In this document: in pieces, positions 17,045 through 24,035 of the stretch
Layout: each line of letters begins with the position of its first letter
Numbering within the stretch: position 1 is the first letter of the stretch
Assembly (NCBI GenBank): GCA_934670115.1
Contig: CAKUOV010000020.1
Span: forward strand, 1-40,477
DNA: 40,477 nt
From: an uncultured Eggerthellaceae bacterium
GTDB lineage: Bacteria > Actinomycetota > Coriobacteriia > Coriobacteriales > Eggerthellaceae
Direction: 5' to 3'
Made by a program: the position numbers and the translations under genes
The notes under the pieces: model-generated
Told to the model about the DNA's origin: nothing
The model's database searches: none
Seen by the model: only the letters and a program-made list of their open reading frames with translations

Positions 17045-18955
17045 ATGGCCACAATCCGAACGGCGCTGCGCACGCCCGGCTTCGATATTGCCATTTTGGG
17101 ATACGCGTTGTTCCTGGTCATTAACGCGTGCTCGCTGTGGGGCGGCGTGTTTCCCTTCTTCCCGCACGAATTTCACGGCGAAGAAGTCACGTTCGCGTTC
17201 ATGCTGGCGCAGTCCATGGCATCGCTGCTCACGTATATCGTTATCCTGGTGTGCTCGTTCAAGGTGCCCTCCATCGTAACGAAGTCGCTGCACGGCGTTT
17301 CATCGTTTCCGGCATTTCTGGGCGGCGCGTTGCTTATTGCCGCGCTCTACCTGCCCGAATGGCGCGTTGCGCTAGTCACCGTGGCCGGTTGCTGCATGGG
17401 CACGGGCGGCACGCTGCTCTCGCTGGTGTGGGCGCGCTACTTTTCGGCAGAAAGCACCGACCGCGGCAACTTCTTCATTTTGACGGGCACGTTTTGCGCG
17501 CCGCTGCTGTTCGCGCTGCTCTACCTGGTCCCCCAAGCGGTGCGCGTCTTTCTCATTCCGCTCATTTTCGTGCCACTGTGCGGCCTGTCGGTACTGCTAT
17601 CGTTTCGCAAGCTGAACAAGGACTTGCCCATTTTCCAGGACGATCCGCGCACGAACGTGCCCGTGTACGTGCGCATTGTGCGCGTGTATTGGAAGAGCGC
17701 GTTTGCCATTGGCACCATGGGGTTCGCGTCGGGCCTGGTGCGCTCCATTGCCGTGGCAGACGTCCAGCTGGGCGATGTTACGAATGCCGCATCGTTTTTG
17801 GGGCTGTTCGTTGTTGCAGGCCTCATGCTTTTACTATGGCAGCGTCGCTCGTTCGCGTTGAACTTGCATTTCGTGTTTATGGTTTCGTTTCCCCTGGTAG
17901 CGGTATGCCTGGCGTTCTTCCCGTTTGTCGAAGGGAAAACGCTGGCGTTTATCAGCGGCATAGTGTTTCTGCTGTTTTCCCTGGCGAACATCATCGTTAT
18001 GCTGCAAAGCGCGCATATCTGCCTGAACCGAGGCTGCAATCCGTTTTTCGTCTACGGCTTTTTCGGGTCGATTGTGGGATTGTTGCAAAACGGCGGCTTC
18101 ATTTTCGGGCACATTGCCGTAGCGAATCGCCTGTTCGGCGAGCAGACTCCGTTTGCGGTAGCCGTTATTGGCCTTTTGGTGCTGACCATTACATTGTATG
18201 CGTTCGTGGGAAGAAGCGAGCGTTTTACCAGCAAGCTGCCGCAATACGATAACGTGGAATTCATCTCGTTCGACATGAAGCCGGGACAGCGCGGGCGCAT
18301 GATGGCGTACCTTATGGCACCCGCAGCTCCCGCGGAACAAGAGCTTGATAGCAGCGTTTTCGCAGATGGAACCATCAATTTAAGCGAAGGCGAATATCAG
18401 GTTCTCGTCAAGGACGCCCTTTCCACTGCTGCTGAAGCGGGCGTCGACAGCGCAAGCGGCAACAACGCGAAGGGCGGCGAAGCGCATGGCGAAGCGCACG
18501 CCGCAAACGCTGCAGGCCGCCCGACGAGCGCATACACGAGCGCAGGCACAAGCGTTGCGGGTGCAGGAGCAGGCACGACGGCCACCGGTGCCGGCGCGAG
18601 CACAGCCGCAGACACCGGTACAAGCAACAAACGTGGGGCAAAAAGCGCACAGGCCGAAACGCGCCGCACGGCACGCAACCCCTTCCCCGACGACCTGTAT
18701 CGCTCAACGGAAAAAGGACCGAGCCGCATCACCCTGCGCTGCAGAATCCTTCAGGAGGAATATCGCCTGACCAGCCGCGAGACAGAAATCATGGAGCTTA
18801 TCGTGCGCGGTTACAGCGTTGCGCGCATTGCCGAGGAACACGTTGTGTCCGAAAACACGGTGCGCACCCACTACAAGCACATTTACGCAAAATTGGGCAT
18901 CCACAAAAAGCAAGAGCTCATTGCCATGGTGGATGCCCTGAAAGATACGATATAA
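17045..18955 (+). CDS. LuxR-type regulator with a polytopic membrane domain
   Basis: This 636-residue protein has an N-terminal membrane part (about residues 1-400) with roughly twelve hydrophobic helices, resembling a transporter-like sensor. An Ala/Gly/Thr-rich linker (about 465-550) follows, then a C-terminal LuxR helix-turn-helix (about 573-636, LTSRETEIMELIVRGYSVARI and SENTVRTHYKHIYAKLGIH). This architecture is characteristic of Eggerthellaceae, where such regulators sit beside respiratory oxidoreductase genes and respond to their substrates. The ATG directly follows the stop of the DmsC-like gene. It probably controls both divergent operons through the palindrome at 14275-14293; this is inference. 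Confidence 0.9.
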   Translation: MATIRTALRTPGFDIAILGYALFLVINACSLWGGVFPFFPHEFHGEEVTFAFMLAQSMASLLTYIVILVCSFKVPSIVTKSLHGVSSFPAFLGGALLIAALYLPEWRVALVTVAGCCMGTGGTLLSLVWARYFSAESTDRGNFFILTGTFCAPLLFALLYLVPQAVRVFLIPLIFVPLCGLSVLLSFRKLNKDLPIFQDDPRTNVPVYVRIVRVYWKSAFAIGTMGFASGLVRSIAVADVQLGDVTNAASFLGLFVVAGLMLLLWQRRSFALNLHFVFMVSFPLVAVCLAFFPFVEGKTLAFISGIVFLLFSLANIIVMLQSAHICLNRGCNPFFVYGFFGSIVGLLQNGGFIFGHIAVANRLFGEQTPFAVAVIGLLVLTITLYAFVGRSERFTSKLPQYDNVEFISFDMKPGQRGRMMAYLMAPAAPAEQELDSSVFADGTINLSEGEYQVLVKDALSTAAEAGVDSASGNNAKGGEAHGEAHAANAAGRPTSAYTSAGTSVAGAGAGTTATGAGASTAADTGTSNKRGAKSAQAETRRTARNPFPDDLYRSTEKGPSRITLRCRILQEEYRLTSRETEIMELIVRGYSVARIAEEHVVSENTVRTHYKHIYAKLGIHKKQELIAMVDALKDTI

Positions 18956-19139
18956 CCGCGAAGTCGGCAGCGGCTCAACGGCGCATCGCGCCGCAAGTAC
19001 GGTCTGACCGGTATGCAGGCGAGGACTGCCAGCTGGCCAATGCATGAGCGGCCTGGACCGACCGCCCGCGAAGCCGGCACGCGCCACACGGACCGACCGT
19101 CCGCGAAGCCCGCGAAGACGCCGGCCCCGCTCCCGTTCG
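18956..19139. repeat. Direct repeat between convergent genes
   Basis: GGACCGACCG-Y-CCGCGAAGCC occurs at 19055-19075 and 19090-19110, with 20 of 21 bases identical, in the spacer between the LuxR and amidohydrolase genes. Further CGCGAAG copies surround it. No intrinsic terminator is visible for either gene. Confidence 0.55.
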
Positions 19140-20441
19140 CTAGCCGCGAACTTCCGCCTGAATGCGCTGCGTACGCTCGATGACCTGAGCCTTCGCCGCT
19201 TCAACATCGATGGTCGGCCAAGCGCCATCGCGATACACCACGGCGCCATCGCACATCGTAAGCACTACGTCGCTTCCGTGACCTGCGTAAACAACGTTTA
19301 CCAGCGGTGCTGTCATGGGGCACCACGAAGGGCCGGTCACATCCAGCACGCAAAGATCGGCCTTGAAGCCTTCCTTCACCAAACCGCAATTGGTACGACC
19401 CTGAGCCACCGCGCCATTGCGCGTTGCCGCCGCAAGCACCTGCTCGGGCGTGACCACCGCAGGGTCAAGCTTGTTACCCTTAGGCAAAAGCGCCATAAGA
19501 TACATGTCCTGGAACATGTCGTGATTGTTGTTCGATGCCATGCCATCGGTGCCCAAGCATACGTTCACACCTGCGTCCAGCATCTCGGCGATGGGAGCAA
19601 AACCGCTGGCCAGCTTCATATTCGATGCTGGATTCAGCGCCACAGAAACGCCTTTCTTCGCCAAAAGCGCAATGTCATCGTCGCTTAGCCACACGCAATG
19701 CGCCGCCGTCATGGGAACATCGAACGCACCCAGCGAATCGAACCACTGAGCAGGCGTCATGCCGTTGTGACGATCCTTGCAATCCTGCACTTCCGATGCC
19801 GTTTCCGCCAGATGGATCTGCATGCCAACGCCGTTTTTCTTCGCCCATTCCACAACGCTTTTGCAGGTCACGTCGTTGTTCGTGTACTCCGCGTGCACGC
19901 ATGCCTCGAATTTGATGCGGCCGTTCGCTTCGCCATTGTGATTCGCAACGCCATCTTCCATTTCGGCGAAGCACGGGAATTCGGAAATGTCCTTGGGCTC
20001 GAACGCAATCGGACTCGTGCACAGGTTCGCCTTCATGCCCGCCTGGACTACGGCACGTGCGCGCTCGGGCGTGTGGTAATACATATCAGAGAAGGAAACG
20101 CAGCCGTAGCGCGCCATCTCCGCGCAGGACAGAAGCGTTGCCCAGTAATTATCCTCGGGCGTCATCTTCGCTTCAAACGGCCACACCATGTCGTTCAGCC
20201 ATGCCTGAAGCGGCAGGTTTTCCGCGTAGCCGCGCAGAAGCGTCATGGGAGCATGCGCGTGCAGGTTGTAGAGCGCCGGCATAAGCAGGCGACCTGCACC
20301 TTCGTACACTTCGCCGAAGTCAGCAGCGTTTTCGGGCGCGCAATCGCCCACGTACTCAATGCGGTCACCGCGCACGCCAACCCACTGATGTTCCTTACAT
20401 TCGAAGTTCTCGTCAATCAAAGTGATGTCTGCAAACAGCAT
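19140..20441 (-). CDS. Amidohydrolase, probable MTA/SAH (or related) deaminase
   Basis: This 433-residue metal-dependent hydrolase belongs to the deaminase branch of the amidohydrolase superfamily. The metal-binding HAH motif is in NLHAHAPMTLLRG near residue 63. Later ligands are in MQIHLAETASE and MTAAHCVWLSDDDIALL, with the catalytic Asp in VCLGTDGMASNNNHDM. This fits 5-methylthioadenosine/S-adenosylhomocysteine deaminase, which removes by-products of SAM chemistry. Related guanine or cytosine-type deaminases cannot be ruled out. The start has an AGAGGAC ribosome site. Confidence 0.85.
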   Translation of the reverse strand: MLFADITLIDENFECKEHQWVGVRGDRIEYVGDCAPENAADFGEVYEGAGRLLMPALYNLHAHAPMTLLRGYAENLPLQAWLNDMVWPFEAKMTPEDNYWATLLSCAEMARYGCVSFSDMYYHTPERARAVVQAGMKANLCTSPIAFEPKDISEFPCFAEMEDGVANHNGEANGRIKFEACVHAEYTNNDVTCKSVVEWAKKNGVGMQIHLAETASEVQDCKDRHNGMTPAQWFDSLGAFDVPMTAAHCVWLSDDDIALLAKKGVSVALNPASNMKLASGFAPIAEMLDAGVNVCLGTDGMASNNNHDMFQDMYLMALLPKGNKLDPAVVTPEQVLAAATRNGAVAQGRTNCGLVKEGFKADLCVLDVTGPSWCPMTAPLVNVVYAGHGSDVVLTMCDGAVVYRDGAWPTIDVEAAKAQVIERTQRIQAEVRG

Positions 20442-20899
20442 GTTGTCCTCTTTCCTGTCGGCTCTTTCATCGGCTTGTCGTACTTTCCGGCAATCGGCTT
20501 GCCGGTTCTTCCTGGCACTTATACGTCAGCCGTTCCCGGCCTCCTTCTCGCATCGGCTAGTTCCAACTGCTTGCGCGGCGGCTGGTCCAACGGCTTTCCC
20601 GCCGGGCCTCCCGACCGTTTCCCGCCGGGCCCTAGCGCTTCTCCGCCGGGGCTCCCCGGCGTTCTCGCAAATCTTCATCCGCCCATCCAGTGCGCCCCTT
20701 TGGTGCGTGCCCAAAGCGCGACTGCGACGCACCTTCCGTGTTAGATTCGCTCTTATAATTGCATGACGTTATAGTAACCGCACACAGAAGCTTTCGCAAA
20801 GCATTCTTTCCATATGGTATGATGCGAAAGGTAAATTTTTAGCAGTGACACACTTCGAGTGCTACCCGAGTTGCCACTTCACGAGAGAAAGAGGAATCA
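20442..20899. repeat. Divergent spacer with GC-rich tandem repeats
   Basis: There is no convincing gene between the amidohydrolase and mrp starts. TTTCCCGCCGGGCC occurs at 20595-20608 and 20618-20631, with a variant at 20639-20652, giving a ~21-23-base period. An ATCGGCTTG pair lies near 20469 and 20494. Confidence 0.5.
20815..20823 (+). promoter_or_regulatory. Probable extended -10 promoter of mrp
   Basis: TGGTATGAT fits the extended -10 pattern TGnTATAAT. It lies 77 bases before the mrp start. The -35 region is weak, as allowed for extended -10 promoters. Confidence 0.5.
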
Positions 20900-21769
20900 A
20901 TGTCTGAATGCAGTGGACATTGCAGCAGCTGCGGCGAAGAGGGCTGCGGCGAACGCGAGGCCGGCCCTCGCTTCATGGCGCAAAACAAAAAGTCCAACAT
21001 CAAGAAGGTCATCGGCGTTGTTTCCGGTAAAGGCGGCGTGGGCAAATCCAGCGTTTGCTCCATGCTGGCTTCCGAGATGAACAAGCGCGGTTACAAAGTG
21101 GGCATCCTGGACGCCGACGTAACCGGTCCTTCCATCCCCCGCACCTTTGGTGTAACGGGCGGCAAGATGAGCGCTTGCGAAGACGGGCTGATTCCTGCCG
21201 AAACCGAAAGCGGCATCAAGGTCATGTCCGTAAACCTGCTGCTCCCGCAAGAGGATACCCCTGTTGCATGGCGCGGTCCCGTGGTTTCGGGCATTATCAG
21301 CCAGTTCTGGAACGAAGTATGCTGGGGCGACATCGACTACATGTTCGTTGACATGCCTCCGGGAACTTCCGACGTGTTCCTGACCGTGTTCCAGAGCCTG
21401 CCGGTCGATGGCATTGTCACCGTTTCCGCACCTCAGGAGCTTGTTGCCATGATCGTGGGCAAGGCTGTGAACCTGGCTGGTTCCGTGGGCGTTCCCGTAG
21501 TTGGCCTGGTTGAGAACATGGCGTACTTCAAGTGCGACGAGTGCGGCAAGGAGCATCACATCTTCGGCGAGCCTCAGGGCGCAGCCGTGGCCGAAAAGTA
21601 CAGCATTCCCGCTGTTGCCACGCTCCCGATTGACCCCAGCGTTGCACAGTTGTGCGACACGGGCAAGATCGAGGAATATGCCATCAACGGTGCTCTTGAT
21701 CCCATTTTGGAAGCTGTCGAGAAAGCATTCCGCGAAGAAGCACACGAAGAAGAAGTCGCTGCTGAATAG
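20900..21769 (+). CDS. Mrp/ApbC-type P-loop ATPase, iron-sulfur cluster carrier
   Basis: This 289-residue cytosolic ATPase would assemble or transfer 4Fe-4S clusters, in keeping with the many Fe-S enzymes encoded around it. The N-terminal 15 residues hold a cysteine cluster (CSGHCSSCGEEGC) as in Nbp35-like members. The deviant Walker A is SGKGGVGKSS near residue 42. DMPPGTSDV lies near residue 150, and the cluster-binding CxxC is in KCDECGKEHHIFGE near residue 213. AAAGAGGA precedes the ATG. It seems monocistronic, ending at the terminator at 21875-21913. Confidence 0.92.
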   Translation: MSECSGHCSSCGEEGCGEREAGPRFMAQNKKSNIKKVIGVVSGKGGVGKSSVCSMLASEMNKRGYKVGILDADVTGPSIPRTFGVTGGKMSACEDGLIPAETESGIKVMSVNLLLPQEDTPVAWRGPVVSGIISQFWNEVCWGDIDYMFVDMPPGTSDVFLTVFQSLPVDGIVTVSAPQELVAMIVGKAVNLAGSVGVPVVGLVENMAYFKCDECGKEHHIFGEPQGAAVAEKYSIPAVATLPIDPSVAQLCDTGKIEEYAINGALDPILEAVEKAFREEAHEEEVAAE

Positions 21770-21803
21770 CGCACCTTCTCATGTGCAGCAGGCGCCCCGA
21801 TTA

Positions 21804-21878
21804 GCTCCCGCAGAGCGAATCGCTGAAGGCACCCGCAAAGCAAGCTGCCGAGGGCTCCCGCAGAGCGAACTCCCAAAA
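21804..21878. repeat. Three tandem 25-bp repeats
   Basis: Units start at 21804, 21829 and 21854. The first and third share GCTCCCGCAGAGCGAA; the middle is the variant GCACCCGCAAAGCAA. They lie between the mrp stop and its terminator. Confidence 0.7.
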
Positions 21879-21913
21879 GCGCGATGGACTCACTGTCCGT
21901 CGCGCTTTTTTGT
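21875..21913 (+). terminator. Intrinsic terminator of mrp
   Basis: The stem AAGCGCGA-T-GGAC / GTCC-G-TCGCGCTT with a short loop is followed by a T-run, which itself runs into the palindromic repeat at 21910. Confidence 0.85.
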
Positions 21914-21942
21914 TGACAAACTACCCCACCTTTTGTCAACAA
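21910..21942. repeat. Short palindromic repeat, copy B
   Basis: TTGTTGACAAA, core CTACCCCACC, then TTTTGTCAACAA: the 11-bp arms pair perfectly. It starts in the T-run of the mrp terminator. Confidence 0.85.
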
Positions 21943-22013
21943 TTTCGCCGGTCAGGACCAAAAGTAACAGAGATTTATCGCGTTTCATCACGAATTGAGC
22001 CTTCACCCATTCA

Positions 22014-22245
22014 TGTTGTTGAAAAATGACTCCCAAATTCGAAGTTATAGCAAGTTGGAAGTAGGTCAAAAAGATAAATCGAGGCTTTTCCCAGTAAATC
22101 GATCATTCACGGAAAAACCTTTTCGCAAAATACCAGCTCAAAACTATTCCCAATTGAATCATATTGAGATAGCGAATCAAAAATAAATTTTGACCTACTT
22201 CCAACCTACCTCAACTTCGAATTACAGCACGTTTTTTCAACAACA
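22014..22245. repeat. MITE-like element with ~55-bp inverted ends
   Basis: The left arm begins TGTTGTTGAAAAA and contains AATTCGAAGTT and GTTGGAAGTAGGTCAAAA. The reverse complement of the right arm begins with the same 13 bases and contains the same two blocks in the same order. The element is about 232 bp and AT-rich with no gene inside. Its arm sequence differs from the elements near the left edge. Confidence 0.8.
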
Positions 22246-22350
22246 CGACCCCGATTCAGCCAGAAAAACACTTTTTCGATTGCTTGAGACCGGAATGATG
22301 GAAGATGGCGAGGCTTTTTGACGCGCATTCGCCAACGTGCACGTCCCCAA

Positions 22351-22471
22351 GGGCGTCTGCCGGCAAGGGTCGAGCCGAACTGCGACGCTTTGGATAAGTT
22401 GAGTGAGCTCCAAGCAAGAAGAAGCATTATCCAAGCGGAGTCGTGAGGCGAGCCCTTGCCGGCGGGCGCCC
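22351..22471. repeat. GC-rich imperfect palindrome
   Basis: GGGCGTCTGCCGGCAAGGG at 22351-22369 is mirrored by CCCTTGCCGGCGGGCG near 22453-22468. The pairing continues inward to TTGGATAA / TTATCCAA, giving arms of about 47 bases. No gene is recognised. Confidence 0.6.
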
Positions 22472-22505
22472 CGAAATCGCTGAAAAGTGGTGGCGCTTCC
22501 CGCTC

Positions 22506-22627
22506 TGATAGAAACGACCCACTTTTCTGTGGGTTTGCCATGGCTTACTTTTTTATGAACTGGGAAAACGTTGGTTTTTGACGATTGCAAAGAAGAAAAT
22601 CCACCGAAAAGTGGGTCGTTTTTATCA
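22506..22627. repeat. 27-bp inverted repeat pair
   Basis: The left arm (22506-22532) and the reverse complement of the right arm (22601-22627) agree at 25 of 27 bases around AAACGACCCACTTTTC. They enclose 68 bases. They could be insertion-sequence ends or a large hairpin. Confidence 0.7.
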
Positions 22628-22659
22628 TGCCGCCCACATCGTTGGGCGACATCGCGTCA

Positions 22660-22796
22660 AGAAAAGGCACAACCCGGACTACGCCGCGCGGATGCAGAAC
22701 CTCATGAATGGCAGACCTCCGCGAGACCCCGGACTGGCACACGCCGGCGGAGATGCTCAACGTGGAATTGGCGAAGGCCGCTGTGATGACCGCTTG
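22660..22796 (+). pseudogene. Decayed C-terminal fragment of an IS30-like transposase
   Basis: One frame reads HNPDYAARMQNLMNGRP. After a one-step frame change the sequence continues RETPDWHTPAEMLNVELAKA to a stop. NxRPRExxxWxTPAE is the usual end of IS30-family transposases. Only this end remains and it is frameshifted, so it is inactive. The similarity is by recognition of the motif alone. Confidence 0.5.
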
Positions 22797-22810
22797 ACGC
22801 CGTCGGAGTA

Positions 22811-22891
22811 ATTTGTCAACAATTGGAAAAGGTGCAGCCTGGACTGCATCGCGCGAATTGTTGACAAAAGGTGGGGTAATTTGTCAACAAT
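22811..22891. repeat. Short palindromic repeat, copy C plus an extra half-site
   Basis: The full copy (22856-22891) is in inverted orientation relative to copies A and B: AATTGTTGACAAAA, core GGTGGGGTAA, TTTGTCAACAAT. An extra half-site, ATTTGTCAACAATT, lies at 22811-22824. The stop codon of the small minus-strand gene falls within the outer arm. Confidence 0.8.
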
Positions 22892-23111
22892 CGATGTGTT
22901 CCCGTTCAGCGCGCTCCTGCGCAATGCGCTCTTTCGCGCGCGCAAGATCTTCGGCGGCAACCGCTTCCATCACTTCTTCCACATGGCTCTTGATACCGAA
23001 AAGGGTGCGCGTGGAGTTCATCACCTGCGGACGCTTTCCTTGCGCCTCGGCCCCAATAAGCTGCCGCATTGTTTCCCATTGACGCTGAAAATCGCGTTCC
23101 GACTGAACCAC
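22884..23111 (-). CDS. Small hypothetical protein, 75 residues
   Basis: I do not recognise the family. The protein is soluble, charged and probably helical, with a C-terminal EEVMEAVAAEDLARAKERIA stretch that may form an amphipathic helix. The GTG start is preceded by AAGGGGAAGA. Codon use resembles the neighbouring genes. A plausible promoter (23151-23179) points at it. It diverges from the cobalamin operon, and its TGA stop lies in a palindromic repeat. Confidence 0.6.
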   Translation of the reverse strand: MVQSERDFQRQWETMRQLIGAEAQGKRPQVMNSTRTLFGIKSHVEEVMEAVAAEDLARAKERIAQERAEREHIDC

Positions 23112-23150
23112 ATCTTCCCCTTACCACTGCGCTTATTTTCCTGGCGCAAC

Positions 23151-23179
23151 ATTATTCTGCACATCCAAATATACCGTAA
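23151..23179 (-). promoter_or_regulatory. Possible promoter of the small minus-strand gene
   Basis: On the minus strand, TTACGG and AATAAT are separated by 17 bases, about 40 bases before the GTG start. Confidence 0.4.
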
Positions 23180-23320
23180 CACACCTGCCTGTTTCGCGGT
23201 GCATCCGACAACAGTTTACATCCCATGTACAAACGTAAGAGAATGGCAAGCAGACCTGGGCAAAGGCATGTAGATAGCGCGCTGCCGCATATGCGAAAAA
23301 GCAAATATGCTAAACTGTGC

Positions 23321-23433
23321 AGTTAGCATTTCGGACTTGGGGAAGCAGGCGAAAATCCTGCACGGTCCCGCCACTGTGAAACGGCTGCTCAGCGGTCGTA
23401 AAGTCAGATCACCATGCCGAAACGCGCCAAGGT
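23321..23433 (+). ncRNA. Cobalamin riboswitch
   Basis: The conserved adenosylcobalamin aptamer core is clear: GGGGAAGCAGGCGAAAATCC, then GCACGGTCCCGCCACTGTGA and, after the variable arm, the B12-box region AGTCAGATCACCATGCC. TTTCGG and CCGAAA can close the outer stem. It lies about 165 bases upstream of the lipoprotein gene. No terminator follows, so control is probably at the ribosome site, or through the hairpin at 23464-23491; this is inference. It should repress the uptake and synthesis genes when B12 is plentiful. Confidence 0.93.
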
Positions 23434-23463
23434 ACGCGCCGGATTTGCGCGGATGGGCAATCC

Positions 23464-23491
23464 CCTTCTGCGCGAATAAAAGCGCAGAAGG
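23464..23491 (+). promoter_or_regulatory. Hairpin in the riboswitch leader
   Basis: A perfect 10-bp stem, CCTTCTGCGC / GCGCAGAAGG with loop GAATAAAA, lies between the aptamer and the first gene, without a T-run. It may belong to the expression platform or stabilise the leader. Confidence 0.55.
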
Positions 23492-23596
23492 TAAGCGGTT
23501 GATTTGCACGAAGATTCGCGCGCAGGACACTCCATGCGCAGCATCCGCAAAGCCGCTTGCGAAACAAATCGGGATGCCCACCAGGGGGAGGATTTT

Positions 23597-24031
23597 ATGA
23601 AGAAGATTACGGTAGTTTTGAGCGTTATAAGCGCTCTTGTTTTGTCTCTGTGCTTGCTTGCCGGCTGCGGCGCAAAACAAGAACCGGTCGCCGTCGAAAA
23701 CGGCGTTATCCAAGAAACAGGAACGTACAAAGTGCCCACAACGCTTGAGGGCGGTTCGGGCAAGGCAACCATTGAATCCCCTGCAACCGTTACCGTTGAC
23801 GCTAACGGCATGACGGCAACCATCACGTGGAGCAGCTCGAGCTACGACCTTATGGTTGTCAACGACAACGAATACCGTCCGACCTCGACTTCGGGCAAAT
23901 CCACATTTGAAATCCCGGTAGCATCGCTTGACGCGCCACTCGAAGTGCAAGCGGAAACTACCGCTATGGCCATGCCTCACTTGATTGATTACACCATCAC
24001 GTTCGATGCCTCTGGCGCAAAGGCAGCGTAG
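23597..24031 (+). CDS. Small lipoprotein at the head of the cobalamin operon
   Basis: This 144-residue secreted lipoprotein has a signal peptide ending in LLAGC (lipidated Cys 24). The mature part looks like one beta-rich domain with ATITWSSSSYDLMVVNDNEY, FEIPVASLD and MPHLIDYTITFD. Similar domains accompany iron or corrinoid importers in anaerobes, as far as I recall, but I cannot name a family with certainty. It is the first gene after the riboswitch and lies four bases before the importer's binding protein, so it probably helps capture corrinoid (or cobalt/heme-like) ligands at the surface. GGGGGAGG precedes the ATG. Confidence 0.75.
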   Translation: MKKITVVLSVISALVLSLCLLAGCGAKQEPVAVENGVIQETGTYKVPTTLEGGSGKATIESPATVTVDANGMTATITWSSSSYDLMVVNDNEYRPTSTSGKSTFEIPVASLDAPLEVQAETTAMAMPHLIDYTITFDASGAKAA

Positions 24032-24035
24032 GTCC

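Noticed and set aside
22206..22590. Minus-strand open frames across the GC-rich palindrome
   Set aside because: They are produced by the palindromic repeats and lack ribosome sites and domain motifs.
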